A stretch of 64,000 nucleotides of DNA, taken from Gammaproteobacteria bacterium. Lineage in GTDB: Bacteria; Pseudomonadota; Gammaproteobacteria; Eutrophobiales; Eutrophobiaceae. Shown piece after piece: positions 1-9,142 of the stretch; the first letter of the stretch is position 1; every line of letters starts with the position of its first letter. Made by a program: the position numbers and the translations under genes. The stretch lies in the NCBI GenBank assembly GCA_022826885.1, contig JAJDUB010000002.1, forward strand, positions 95,902 to 159,901. The letters are read 5' to 3'. A model generated the notes under the pieces. It was not told the DNA's origin, did no database searches, and saw only the letters and a program-made list of their open reading frames with translations.

Positions 1-879
1 CTGGTCCAGCCTGCCCGGGTAAGACCGCAATTCGTCGGCCGCCTCGGCAATGTGCACGGACGCATTCTCCAGCAGTGCGTTGATGTCGGCCAGTCCGGAA
101 TCAAAGCGCTCAAGGGCCGCCAGTTCCTTTTTCACGGCATTGATGCTGTCGTTTACCGACTGCTCGCCGCCGTATAAACCGTCCAGGGCCTGGCGGGATG
201 TTTCAAGCAGGGTGTTTATGTTGGACAGTCGCTTGTATTCATCTTCCAGCCGTTCCAGTTCATTCTCTTCCAGCTCAAGCGCCTGTAATTCCTGCACCTG
301 GTACCTGAGCAGTGATATACGGTCGCCGGTTTCTCCGTCGGGTTCGGTCAGTGAGCGCAGCTCCCGGTTCACCCCGTCCCATTTTTCATACGCCCTGCCT
401 ACCTGAAGCGTCAAGTTGCCGTAGTCCCCGAAGTCATCCAGCAATTCTCTTTGTTCGTCTCTTTTCAACAGCCCCTGGTGTTCGTGTTGCCCGTGGATAT
501 CAATTAACAGCGAGCCGGTGTCGCACAGCAGTTGCAGCGGTACGGCAGTGGTGTTTATGTAGGCTCGCGAAGGCCCGTCCCTGTTGACGGTCCGGCGCAG
601 CAGCAATTCGTTATCCGCGACACTTATGGACTGCTCATCCAGTAACTGCAGTAACTGTTCATTCGCCCCGACATCGAACATGGCGCTGATCTCGGCGCGT
701 GCACATCCCGTGCGTATAACAGTGGTATCCGCCCGATCGCCCAGCACCAGTCCCAGGGCATCGATCAGTATGGATTTACCGGCGCCGGTTTCGCCGGTCA
801 GCACCGTCATGCCTTCCCTGAACGACAACTCTACGTTTTCTATTACGGCAAGGTTGTTGATACACAGGTGCTTCAGCAT
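1..879 (-). CDS. recN: DNA repair protein RecN, N-terminal part (gene runs off the left window edge)
   Basis: Minus-strand reading from CAT at 877-879 gives MLKHLCINNLAVIENVELSFREGMTVLTGETGAGKSILIDALGLVLGDRAD..., a RecN Walker A N-terminus; missing from the ORF track because it is truncated. Confidence 0.93.
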   Translation of the reverse strand, partial: MLKHLCINNLAVIENVELSFREGMTVLTGETGAGKSILIDALGLVLGDRADTTVIRTGCARAEISAMFDVGANEQLLQLLDEQSISVADNELLLRRTVNRDGPSRAYINTTAVPLQLLCDTGSLLIDIHGQHEHQGLLKRDEQRELLDDFGDYGNLTLQVGRAYEKWDGVNRELRSLTEPDGETGDRISLLRYQVQELQALELEENELERLEDEYKRLSNINTLLETSRQALDGLYGGEQSVNDSINAVKKELAALERFDSGLADINALLENASVHIAEAADELRSYPGRLDQ

Positions 880-904
880 GTTAGTACCCTTTCCAGCTTC
901 CGGC

Positions 905-1771
905 TCACCCCCAGCTCAGTTTGTCCCTGAGGATCTTGAAATGATCATGGTCCGCGGGGTGGATAAGCCGTATTTTCTTGTCCTTTTTCTGTATGTTCAC
1001 CTTGTCGCCGGTCACCAGTTCGCAGACGATCTCGCCGTCACAGGTCAGGTAGGCGCGGTCAATCTGCGGCGTGCCGATGATGACTTCCACCACGCTGTTG
1101 CCGTCGATCACCACCGGACGGTTACTCAGGGTGTGCGGGCAGATCGGCACCAGCACCAGCGCGTTCAGCGCAGGATGCAGTATCGGTCCGCCGCCCGCCA
1201 GCGCATAAGCGGTTGAGCCGGTGGGAGATGAGATGATCATGCCGTCCGACCGCTGCCGGTGGAGAAAATTGCCGTTGACGAAGGTCTCGAGTTCAATCAG
1301 TTTGGCGATGTTGCCCTTCTGTATGATGACGTCGTTGAAGGCGTGGCTTTCCAGCAGGGACTTGCCCTTGCTTTCGATTTCGCAGTGTAACTGAAAGCGT
1401 TCGTCCTCGATGAAGTTCCCGCGCAGGATTTCGTCGAGCCGGCGGACCACGGCATTGGCGGGAATATCAGCCAGGAACCCGAGACGCCCGCGGTTGATGC
1501 CGAGTAACGGGACGTTGTAATCGGCCAGCAGGTGCGCGGCCCGCAACATGGTGCCGTCGCCGCCTATGGCAATGACGAGATCGCAGTTCATGCCGAAATA
1601 CTCCGCGTTTCCCTGCGGCAGATTCATGTTGGGCACCAGCCCGGTGGAGAACTCATCCAGGATCACTTCCTTTTCCCGTTCCGTCAGGTAATCAATAACT
1701 GTCTGTAAAGTATAAATTATTTCAGAGGTGCTATTATTGGTAATTATGGCTATGGTGTTAAACATGGTCAT
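905..1771 (-). CDS. nadK: NAD kinase
   Basis: Motifs VIAIGGDGTMLRAAHLL, LLGINRGRLGFLADI and DGMIISSPTGSTAYALAGGGPI; directly upstream of recN. Confidence 0.95.
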   Translation of the reverse strand: MTMFNTIAIITNNSTSEIIYTLQTVIDYLTEREKEVILDEFSTGLVPNMNLPQGNAEYFGMNCDLVIAIGGDGTMLRAAHLLADYNVPLLGINRGRLGFLADIPANAVVRRLDEILRGNFIEDERFQLHCEIESKGKSLLESHAFNDVIIQKGNIAKLIELETFVNGNFLHRQRSDGMIISSPTGSTAYALAGGGPILHPALNALVLVPICPHTLSNRPVVIDGNSVVEVIIGTPQIDRAYLTCDGEIVCELVTGDKVNIQKKDKKIRLIHPADHDHFKILRDKLSWG

Positions 1772-1828
1772 GGTTTATATTGGCCGCGGGTATAACTCAT
1801 CATGTCCGGCCCGGCAGGTCCGTGAGGT

Positions 1829-1855
1829 TTTGCGCTGACATGAATTGAGTGTTAA
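1829..1855 (+). promoter_or_regulatory. Degenerate CIRCE-like element upstream of hrcA
   Basis: tttgcgctg-acatgaatt-gagtgttaa: 9-nt half-sites with the exact 9-nt spacer of CIRCE (TTAGCACTC-N9-GAGTGCTAA); right arm near consensus, left arm 6/9. Confidence 0.45.
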
Positions 1856-1893
1856 ATTTTCCATTGAGAAACTTTGCCACATTAAACTGAACA

Positions 1894-2952
1894 ATGCCAA
1901 AAAATCGTCCGCAGTCAGTACAGGATTTAAACGAACGCAGCCTGTTGTTGTTTAAATCCCTGGTTGAGCATTTCATCCACGATGGTCATCCGGTCGGTTC
2001 GCGCACCTTGTCCAGGGATACGGACCTGGCCCTGAGCCCGGCTACCATCCGCAATGTAATGGCCGACCTGGAGGACATGGGATTGTTGCGATCCCCCCAT
2101 ACATCAGCCGGACGCGTGCCCACGGCGCGCGGCTTCCGCCTGTTCGTTGACAGCCTGCTCAGCGTTGAACAAATGGAAGAAAGAATGATGGAGCGCATGG
2201 CGCGGGAAATGGCTGCGGAAGTTGATGTCCAGCACCTGGTCGTGCGCACGTCAAGCCTGTTGTCCGATATTACCAAGCTGGCCGCCGTGGTCATGCTGCC
2301 GCGCGTGAGGCAGCATTCGCTCGAACACATCGAGTTCATCACACTGTCCGGGAATCGTATTCTCGTCATACTGGTGTTAAGCAACAAGGAAATCCAGAAC
2401 CGGATCATACACACGGCAAAAACCTATTCCCAATCACAGTTGCAACGGACCGCAAACTATCTTAACTCCACTTTTCGCGGCAAGGACCTGGATACGATCC
2501 GCGCCGAGATGCTCACCGAGTTGAGAAAGCTGAAGGAAGATGTGAACGAACTGATGCAGGCCGCCATCGAAGTGGCGCAGAAGGCGTTTGTCTCCCCCTC
2601 TGCCGAGGATGATGTCGTGATTTCAGGACACACCAACCTGATGGGGGTGGCGGAACTGGGCGACCTGGACAAATTGAAACGGTTGTTCGAGAGCTTCAAC
2701 CAGAAGCGGGACATCCTGCACCTGCTGGAAAATGCAATTAACGCCAAGGGGGTGCAGATCTTCATTGGCGAGGAAGCGGGTTACGAGGTGCTGGATGATT
2801 GCAGTATCGTAACCTCACCGTACCAGCGCGAAGGGCAGGTCATCGGCGTGCTGGGTGTAATCGGGCCCACCCGTATGGATTATGAAAGAGTCATTCCGGT
2901 CGTGGACGTGACTGCAAGAATTCTGGGCTCGGTCTTGAATTCTGCAGATTAG
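1894..2952 (+). CDS. hrcA: Heat-inducible transcription repressor HrcA
   Basis: N-terminal wHTH (PVGSRTLSRDTDLALSPATIRNVMADLEDMGLLRSPHTSAGRVPTARGFR) and C-terminal IGPTRMDYERVIPVVD; next to grpE-dnaK-dnaJ. Confidence 0.96.
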   Translation: MPKNRPQSVQDLNERSLLLFKSLVEHFIHDGHPVGSRTLSRDTDLALSPATIRNVMADLEDMGLLRSPHTSAGRVPTARGFRLFVDSLLSVEQMEERMMERMAREMAAEVDVQHLVVRTSSLLSDITKLAAVVMLPRVRQHSLEHIEFITLSGNRILVILVLSNKEIQNRIIHTAKTYSQSQLQRTANYLNSTFRGKDLDTIRAEMLTELRKLKEDVNELMQAAIEVAQKAFVSPSAEDDVVISGHTNLMGVAELGDLDKLKRLFESFNQKRDILHLLENAINAKGVQIFIGEEAGYEVLDDCSIVTSPYQREGQVIGVLGVIGPTRMDYERVIPVVDVTARILGSVLNSAD

Positions 2953-3034
2953 TCCATATCTTTTTCTACGGGTAACGCAGCGCCGGTCGCGCCCGCCCGC
3001 AATAATGTTATGAGTAAATAATGGTTTGATCATT

Positions 3035-3652
3035 ATGGCAGAAGAAAAAAAACATGCCGGCAACGGGGCGGAACCCGTGCCCACTGATGGCCCTGACCCG
3101 GAGCAGGAACACGCGGAAGAGAATGGGGTCGAGGCTGTAGTACAGGGACTGGAGGAAGCCGGTGAGGGCCGGGATGAGGTTTCTGAAGAGGGCGCAGACC
3201 TGTTGCAGGAAAACGAACGGTTAAAAATGGAAGTCCGTGAAAGTGCGGATAAGGCGCTGCGCGCCACGGCGGAACTTGAGAATATCCGTAAACGCACTTC
3301 CCGTGATATCGAAAACGCCCATAAATATGCCCTGGAACGCTTCGTGAACGAGTTGCTGCCGGTCATCGACAGTATGGAGCTGGGCATCAACGCATCGCAA
3401 TCGGCGGAAGACATCGAGAGTCTGCGGGAGGGGATGGACCTTACCCTGAAGAAGCTCTTCGACTGCCTGGAAAAGTTCGGGGTGAAGGCTATTGACCCGA
3501 CCGGTGAAAAATTCGACCCCGAATGGCATGAGGCCGTCTCCATGCAGGAACTGGAAGGCAGCGATTCGGGCCAGGTCGTGACCGTGATGCAGAAGGGCTA
3601 TGAACTGAACGGGCGACTGGTCAGGCCGGCAATGGTCGTGGTGGCGAAATAA
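3035..3652 (+). CDS. grpE: Nucleotide exchange factor GrpE
   Basis: ELENIRKRTSRDIENAHKYALERFVNELLPVIDSMELG... ends GYELNGRLVRPAMVVVAK; ORF 3026-3652, start at MAEEKK preferred. Confidence 0.95.
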   Translation: MAEEKKHAGNGAEPVPTDGPDPEQEHAEENGVEAVVQGLEEAGEGRDEVSEEGADLLQENERLKMEVRESADKALRATAELENIRKRTSRDIENAHKYALERFVNELLPVIDSMELGINASQSAEDIESLREGMDLTLKKLFDCLEKFGVKAIDPTGEKFDPEWHEAVSMQELEGSDSGQVVTVMQKGYELNGRLVRPAMVVVAK

Positions 3653-3654
3653 TC

Positions 3655-3683
3655 CTTGAATTTCAGGGGAATGACCCACACAT
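3655..3683 (+). promoter_or_regulatory. Possible sigma-32-type promoter upstream of dnaK
   Basis: CTTGAA at 3655-3660, 14-nt spacer, then CCCACACAT; resembles CTTGAA-N(13-17)-CCCCAT-T. Confidence 0.3.
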
Positions 3684-3734
3684 ACATCTCTGGACATAAA
3701 ATCTGATCTGAAGAATATCAAAGAGGCTTGAAAG

Positions 3735-5675
3735 ATGAGCAAAATTATCGGTATAGACCTGGGCACGACCAATTCCTGCGTTGCCGTTCTGGAAGGTGGT
3801 CAGGCCAGGGTTATAGAGAACAGCGAAGGCGGCAGGACCACGCCGTCCATCGTCGCATTTTCCGACGATGATGAAGTCCTGGTAGGGCAGTCGGCCAAAC
3901 GCCAGGCGGTTACCAATCCCGACAACACCCTGTTTGCGGTCAAGCGTTTGATCGGCCGGCGCTATGAAGACGGCGTCGTGCAGAAGGATATCAACATGGT
4001 CCCCTATAAAATTGTCAAGGCGGACAACGGTGATGCCTGGGTTGACGTAAAAGGCAGGAAGATGGCTCCCCCGGAGGTCTCCGCGCGCGTGCTGATGAAA
4101 ATGAGGCAGACTGCGGAGGATTACCTGGGTGAAAAAGTAACCGAGGCGGTGATTACCGTACCGGCCTATTTCAACGATTCGCAACGCCAGGCGACCAAGG
4201 ACGCAGGCAAGATCGCGGGACTGGAAGTGCGGCGCATCATCAACGAACCGACGGCTGCGTCGCTGGCCTACGGCATGGACAAGAAACAGGGAGACTCCAG
4301 GCTCGCCGTTTACGACTTGGGCGGCGGCACCTTCGACGTATCCATCATCGAAATTGCGGAAGTGGACGGCGAGCACCAGTTCGAGGTGTTGTCCACCAAC
4401 GGCGATACGTTCCTGGGCGGCGAGGACTTTGACCTGCGCATCATCGATTTTCTCTGCGATGAATTCAAGAAGGACCAGGGCATCGACCTGCACAATGATC
4501 CCCTGGCCCTGCAGCGCCTGAAGGAGGCGGCGGAGAAGGCCAAGATAGAACTCTCATCCAGCCAGCAGACCGACATCAACCTGCCGTATATCACGGCGGA
4601 TGCCGGCGGCCCGAAGCATCTCAATATCAAGATGAGCCGCTCCAAACTCGAGGCGCTGGTGGAAGACCTCGTTGACCGTACCATTGAGCCCTGCCGCATA
4701 GCACTGGAGGATGCCGGATATTCCGCCTCGGACATCACCGACGTCATCCTGGTGGGCGGGCAGACCCGCATGCCCAAGGTACAGGAAAAGGTCAAGCAGT
4801 TCTTCGACAAGGAACCGCGCAAGGATGTCAACCCGGATGAAGCCGTTGCAGTCGGCGCGGCGATCCAGGCCGGCGTACTGGGCGGTGACGTGAAGGACGT
4901 ACTGCTGCTCGACGTGACACCCCTCTCCCTGGGCATCGAGACCCTGGGCGGAGTAATGACCAGGCTCATCGACAAGAATACGACGATACCGACCAAGGCG
5001 CAGCAAGTTTTCTCCACTGCGGACGATAACCAGACTGCGGTGACCGTGCACGTCCTGCAGGGCGAGCGCGAGATGGTCGCAGGCAATAAGTCCCTGGGCC
5101 GCTTCGACCTGACGGATATACCGCCTGCGCCCCGGGGCATACCCCAGATCGAGGTGACTTTTGATATCGACGCAAACGGTATCATGAACGTATCGGCAAA
5201 GGACAAGGCCACCGGCAAGGAACAGTCCATCGTCATCAAGGCTTCCAGCGGACTGTCGGACGACGAGATCGAGAAGATGGTCAAGGACGCGGAAGCCCAT
5301 GCCGAAGAAGACCGGCAGGCAAGGGAACTGGTCGAGGCGCGCAACCTGGCGGAGAACCTGGTGTATTCAACGAAGAAATCCATGGAGGAACTGGGCGACA
5401 AGGTCGAAGACCAGGAGAAACAGGATATCGAGGCTGCGATTACCGGGGTCGAGGAAGCCGTAAAGGGGGATGACAAGGGCGTCATAGAAGAGAAAACTCA
5501 AAAACTGACCGAAGTTGCGGGTAAACTTGCCGAGCGGGCATACCAGCAGGCCGCGGCTGCCGGCGGGGATGCCGACGGTGGGGGCGGAGACAGGCCCGCG
5601 GACGGGAATAGCGGCGCAGGTGACGAGAACGTCGTCGATGCCGAGTTCGAGGAAGTGGATGACACCAAGAAGTAA
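3735..5675 (+). CDS. dnaK: Molecular chaperone DnaK (Hsp70)
   Basis: [22 protein letters not shown]... with full Hsp70 signatures; C-terminal [16 protein letters not shown]. Confidence 0.99.
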   Translation: MSKIIGIDLGTTNSCVAVLEGGQARVIENSEGGRTTPSIVAFSDDDEVLVGQSAKRQAVTNPDNTLFAVKRLIGRRYEDGVVQKDINMVPYKIVKADNGDAWVDVKGRKMAPPEVSARVLMKMRQTAEDYLGEKVTEAVITVPAYFNDSQRQATKDAGKIAGLEVRRIINEPTAASLAYGMDKKQGDSRLAVYDLGGGTFDVSIIEIAEVDGEHQFEVLSTNGDTFLGGEDFDLRIIDFLCDEFKKDQGIDLHNDPLALQRLKEAAEKAKIELSSSQQTDINLPYITADAGGPKHLNIKMSRSKLEALVEDLVDRTIEPCRIALEDAGYSASDITDVILVGGQTRMPKVQEKVKQFFDKEPRKDVNPDEAVAVGAAIQAGVLGGDVKDVLLLDVTPLSLGIETLGGVMTRLIDKNTTIPTKAQQVFSTADDNQTAVTVHVLQGEREMVAGNKSLGRFDLTDIPPAPRGIPQIEVTFDIDANGIMNVSAKDKATGKEQSIVIKASSGLSDDEIEKMVKDAEAHAEEDRQARELVEARNLAENLVYSTKKSMEELGDKVEDQEKQDIEAAITGVEEAVKGDDKGVIEEKTQKLTEVAGKLAERAYQQAAAAGGDADGGGGDRPADGNSGAGDENVVDAEFEEVDDTKK

Positions 5676-6805
5676 TGGCCGCCAAACGAGACTATTATGA
5701 TGTTCTCGGCGTATCAAAAAATGCGTCCGATGCCGACATAAAAAAGGCATTCCGCCGCCTGGCGATGAAATACCATCCGGATCGCAACCCGGATGACAAG
5801 GAGGCGGAGGAGAAATTCAAGGAGGCCAAGGAAGCGAACGATATCCTGAGCGACCAGCAGAAACGGGCTGCTTACGACCAGTTCGGTCATGCCGGCGTCA
5901 GCACTTCGGCCGGAGGGCCGGATGCCCAGGGTTTCAGCGGGTTCGGCGATATATTCGACAGCGTGTTCGGCGACATATTCGGCGCGCAGGGACGCGGCGG
6001 CCAGCGCGCCCAGTCCGGCGCGAACCTCCGTTACGACCTGGAATTGAACCTGGAAGAAGCCATAGCCGGCTCCACCATCAAGATACGTGTGCCCAGGCTG
6101 GTGACCTGTAATGAGTGTTCCGGCAGCGGCGCCAAACGGGGTTCGAGTCCGGTCCAGTGCCCCACCTGTAACGGCGTCGGCCAGGTTCGCATGCAACAGG
6201 GGTTCTTCTCGGTCCAGCAGACCTGTCCCAAATGCCGGGGGAGGGGAAATATCATCAATGACCCGTGCCGTGCGTGTCAGGGGCAGGGACGACTCCGGGA
6301 CAGCAAGACCATTTCCGTAAAAGTACCGCCAGGCGTCGATACCGGTGACCGTATCCGCCTGTCCGGTGAAGGCGAGGCCGGCGAGTTCGGCGCGCCGCCG
6401 GGCGATCTTTACGTGCATGTCATCGTCAGGGACCACGAGATATTCACCCGCGACGGCGCCGACCTGTACTGCGAGGTGCCCATCAGTTTTGCCGCCGCTG
6501 CCCTGGGCCGGGATATAGAAATTCCGACGCTGGACGGCAAGGTCAAACTGCGCATCCCGCAGGAAACCCAGAGCGGCAAGCTGTTCCGCCTGCGCGGCAA
6601 GGGTGTGCGCTCGGTGCGGTCGTCGGCAAGAGGCGACCTGTTATGCCGCGTAATGGTTGAGACCCCGGTGAACCTGAGCAGGAAACAGAAAGACATACTG
6701 GAATCCTTTGAGGATTCCATGGTGGATGATGAACCGCGTTTCCGCCCCCGCGCCAGCAACTGGTTCGACAGCGTGAAAAAATTCTTTGATAATGCGAGCC
6801 AGTAG
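5675..6805 (+). CDS. dnaJ: Molecular chaperone DnaJ
   Basis: J domain ([34 protein letters not shown]), G/F region, four CxxCxGxG motifs; ATG overlaps the dnaK stop (TAATG). Confidence 0.98.
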   Translation: MAAKRDYYDVLGVSKNASDADIKKAFRRLAMKYHPDRNPDDKEAEEKFKEAKEANDILSDQQKRAAYDQFGHAGVSTSAGGPDAQGFSGFGDIFDSVFGDIFGAQGRGGQRAQSGANLRYDLELNLEEAIAGSTIKIRVPRLVTCNECSGSGAKRGSSPVQCPTCNGVGQVRMQQGFFSVQQTCPKCRGRGNIINDPCRACQGQGRLRDSKTISVKVPPGVDTGDRIRLSGEGEAGEFGAPPGDLYVHVIVRDHEIFTRDGADLYCEVPISFAAAALGRDIEIPTLDGKVKLRIPQETQSGKLFRLRGKGVRSVRSSARGDLLCRVMVETPVNLSRKQKDILESFEDSMVDDEPRFRPRASNWFDSVKKFFDNASQ

Positions 6806-6920
6806 AATAACCGTCTCAAACTAACCGTCATTCCCGCGCAGGCGGGAATCCAGTAGAATACCAGTCTCGACTAACCGTCATTCCCGTGAAAACGGGAATC
6901 CAGTAGAATACCCGTCTCGA
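6800..6920. repeat. Tandem ~50-bp repeat (2 full + 1 partial unit) containing dRS3-like ATTCCC-N8-GGGAAT palindromes
   Basis: Units 6800-6850 and 6851-6900 (cagtagaataNccNgtctc...ctaaccgtcATTCCC-N8-GGGAATc) plus partial unit 6901-6920; first unit overlaps the dnaJ stop codon. Confidence 0.9.
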
Positions 6921-6939
6921 AGAGACACCTTATTGACTC

Positions 6940-7743
6940 ATGACAAAAGCAGCAATATGCGGCGCCGCGGGACGAATGGGAAAAACCATCCTGGAAGTCA
7001 TCGGCGAAACTGACGGTATTACGGCCGGCGCAGCAATAGAACAAAGCGGCTCCCCGGCGCTCGGCTCGGACGCGGGCGAACAGGCCGGAATCGGCAGCCT
7101 GGGCGTCAGCGTAACCGACAATATCGAGTCCGTCATTGACGACTTTGACGTGCTCATAGACTTCACCCGGGCCGATGCGGTGCTGGAGAACCTGGAAGCC
7201 TGCCGGACAGGTAACAAAAGGGTGGTTATCGGCACAACCGGCCTGTCCGCGGAACAGCAACAGGTGCTGCACAGGGCGAGCGAGGAAATCGCCATCGTAT
7301 TTGCGCCCAACATGAGCGTAGGCGTCAACCTGTGCTTCAAACTGGCGGAACTGGCGGCAAGTATAGTCGGTGACAGCACCGACATTGAGATCATTGAGGC
7401 GCACCACAACCGCAAGATCGACGCCCCCTCAGGCACCGCAGTACGCCTGGGCGAAATCGTGGCCGCGGAACTGGGACGCGACTTGGCGGAGTGCGCAGTC
7501 TATGGCCGGGAAGGTTTTACCGGCCCGCGGGAGCGCAAGACCATCGGCTTCGAGACCATCCGCGCCGGCGACATCGTCGGCGAACACACACTCATGTTCG
7601 CCGGTGCAGGCGAACGGGTGGAGATCAGGCACGTCGCCACCAGCCGCAAGACATTCGCCAGCGGCGCGGTGCGCGCCGCGCAATGGATCATGGACAAGGA
7701 AGCCGGCCTGTACAGCATGCAGGACGTGCTGGGGTTGAGCTGA
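6940..7743 (+). CDS. dapB: 4-hydroxy-tetrahydrodipicolinate reductase
   Basis: [59 protein letters not shown]. Confidence 0.96.
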   Translation: MTKAAICGAAGRMGKTILEVIGETDGITAGAAIEQSGSPALGSDAGEQAGIGSLGVSVTDNIESVIDDFDVLIDFTRADAVLENLEACRTGNKRVVIGTTGLSAEQQQVLHRASEEIAIVFAPNMSVGVNLCFKLAELAASIVGDSTDIEIIEAHHNRKIDAPSGTAVRLGEIVAAELGRDLAECAVYGREGFTGPRERKTIGFETIRAGDIVGEHTLMFAGAGERVEIRHVATSRKTFASGAVRAAQWIMDKEAGLYSMQDVLGLS

Positions 7744-7745
7744 GC

Positions 7746-8228
7746 ATGCCGGTAGAAACTCCATTCCAGGCAAGCAGGCAGGTGATCCTCCCCGACTGGA
7801 TCGATTACAACGGTCACATGAACGTAGCCTACTACGTCCTGGTGTTTGACCACGCCACCGATGATTTTTTCGACTTCATGGGAATGACCGCCGAATACAG
7901 GGCCGCGGGCAACGTCTCCGCCTTCACTGCGGAAATGCATGTCAATTATATCCGTGAGGTGAAGGAAGGCGACGAAGTATACGTAACCACCCAGTTGCTG
8001 GGTTACGATGAAAAACGCTTCCATTATTTTCACCAGATGTACCACGCCGAGCAGGGCTATCTTACCGCAACCAGTGAACTGCTATGCCTGTTCGTGGACA
8101 TGAACCAGAGACGGGTAACGCAGATGCCGGCTCCGATCCTCGACCGGCTGGCCGAAATCAAGCAAAGCCACGATGAACTGCCCCTGCCGGAACAGGTCGG
8201 GAGTGTGATGAGGGTTAAACCGATGTGA
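7746..8228 (+). CDS. Acyl-CoA thioesterase, 4HBT/hotdog family
   Basis: Start at MPVETPFQ...; DWIDYNGHMNVAYYVLVFDHATDDF is a hotdog thioesterase signature. The ORF-track start at 7491 lies antisense-like inside dapB. Confidence 0.8.
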   Translation: MPVETPFQASRQVILPDWIDYNGHMNVAYYVLVFDHATDDFFDFMGMTAEYRAAGNVSAFTAEMHVNYIREVKEGDEVYVTTQLLGYDEKRFHYFHQMYHAEQGYLTATSELLCLFVDMNQRRVTQMPAPILDRLAEIKQSHDELPLPEQVGSVMRVKPM

Positions 8229-8345
8229 CAGTTTCCCTTTACTGTCTGCGCCGCGATAAAAAAGCTGATAAACAACCTTGCAAACTCAATCATGAGTATT
8301 TTATACTAACACGTAGGAAATATTCGTACTGATGAGGGGCCAAAC

Positions 8346-8720
8346 ATGCCGATGGTCAAAAAAAGTATCTCAGTGACAGAACAACAGAACGCCTGGATCA
8401 ATGTGCAAATCGAAACCGGACGTTACGGCAACGAAAGCGAAGTTGTGCGCGACCTTATCCGCGAGAGACAAATCCGGGGACAGCAAAGACCCGCCGAAAT
8501 CAAGGCCGTCCACCATGTATCCGAACCCGAACCGTTACCTTACACTGTTCCCATTACGGCGGCAGAAGGGGGAGCGGCCGGCGCTGACTCACTCGTTGCG
8601 CTTAACCAGTTGCAAACTTCCTTGCGGGAACGCAACATCGACCTTGCCCGGTGGGAGCAGGACGTGAAGGCCGAGCGTCTGGCTGCCGGCCCGCATCACC
8701 CGGTGAGAAATGCGGGCTGA
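8346..8720 (+). CDS. ParD-like ribbon-helix-helix antitoxin with extended C-terminus
   Basis: KKSISVTEQQNAWINVQIETGRYGNESEVVRDLIRERQ is a ParD-type RHH; the C-terminal ~80 aa do not look like canonical ParD. Confidence 0.7.
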   Translation: MPMVKKSISVTEQQNAWINVQIETGRYGNESEVVRDLIRERQIRGQQRPAEIKAVHHVSEPEPLPYTVPITAAEGGAAGADSLVALNQLQTSLRERNIDLARWEQDVKAERLAAGPHHPVRNAG

Positions 8721-8744
8721 CCTGGCGCAGCCGTCCGGTTCGGA

Positions 8745-9116
8745 ATGATCCACCTGGACACGAGTTTCCTGATTCGGGCGTTGCAACCAGGGTCGCCCCA
8801 GGACCAAAAACTGAGGAGCTGGATAGCAGAAGGCCAGACACTGGGAATCAGCGCAGTCGCCTGGACCGAATTCCTGTGCGGCCCAATCTCCCTGTTTGAC
8901 ATGTCATTGGTCACCAGGGTCGCCGGACAGCGGCGCGACTTCAGCGCGGAACACGCTGCGATTGCAGCCCGTTTATTCAACGAGTCGGGCAGGCGTCGCG
9001 GGTCCTTGACTGATTGTATGATCGCAGCGACGGCTATCGCCGACAAAGCAGCTATCGCGACAGCGAATGAGTCAGACTTTCGCCGGTTTGAAGGTTTCGG
9101 ACTGACCCTGGCGTAG
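8745..9116 (+). CDS. PIN-domain (VapC-type) toxin
   Basis: MIHLDTSFLIRALQPGS...SAVAWTEFLCG...RRGSLTDCMIAATAI...LATANESDFRRFEGFGL: PIN acidic residue pattern. Confidence 0.82.
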   Translation: MIHLDTSFLIRALQPGSPQDQKLRSWIAEGQTLGISAVAWTEFLCGPISLFDMSLVTRVAGQRRDFSAEHAAIAARLFNESGRRRGSLTDCMIAATAIADKAAIATANESDFRRFEGFGLTLA

Positions 9117-9142
9117 GGCGACGTAAATTACCCGCTCATATC

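Noticed and set aside
4310-5485. 391-aa minus-strand ORF opposite dnaK
   Set aside because: Shadow ORF from high-GC codon bias; low-complexity Ser-rich translation; dnaK on the plus strand is certain.
6800-6920. Possible CRISPR array
   Set aside because: Only 2-3 units without unique spacers; units are fully tandem, with a palindromic core and no cas genes nearby.
6871-7407. 178-aa minus-strand ORF ending LLDSRFHGNDG
   Set aside because: Antisense to dapB; the tail is just the translation of the ATTCCC-N8-GGGAAT repeat.
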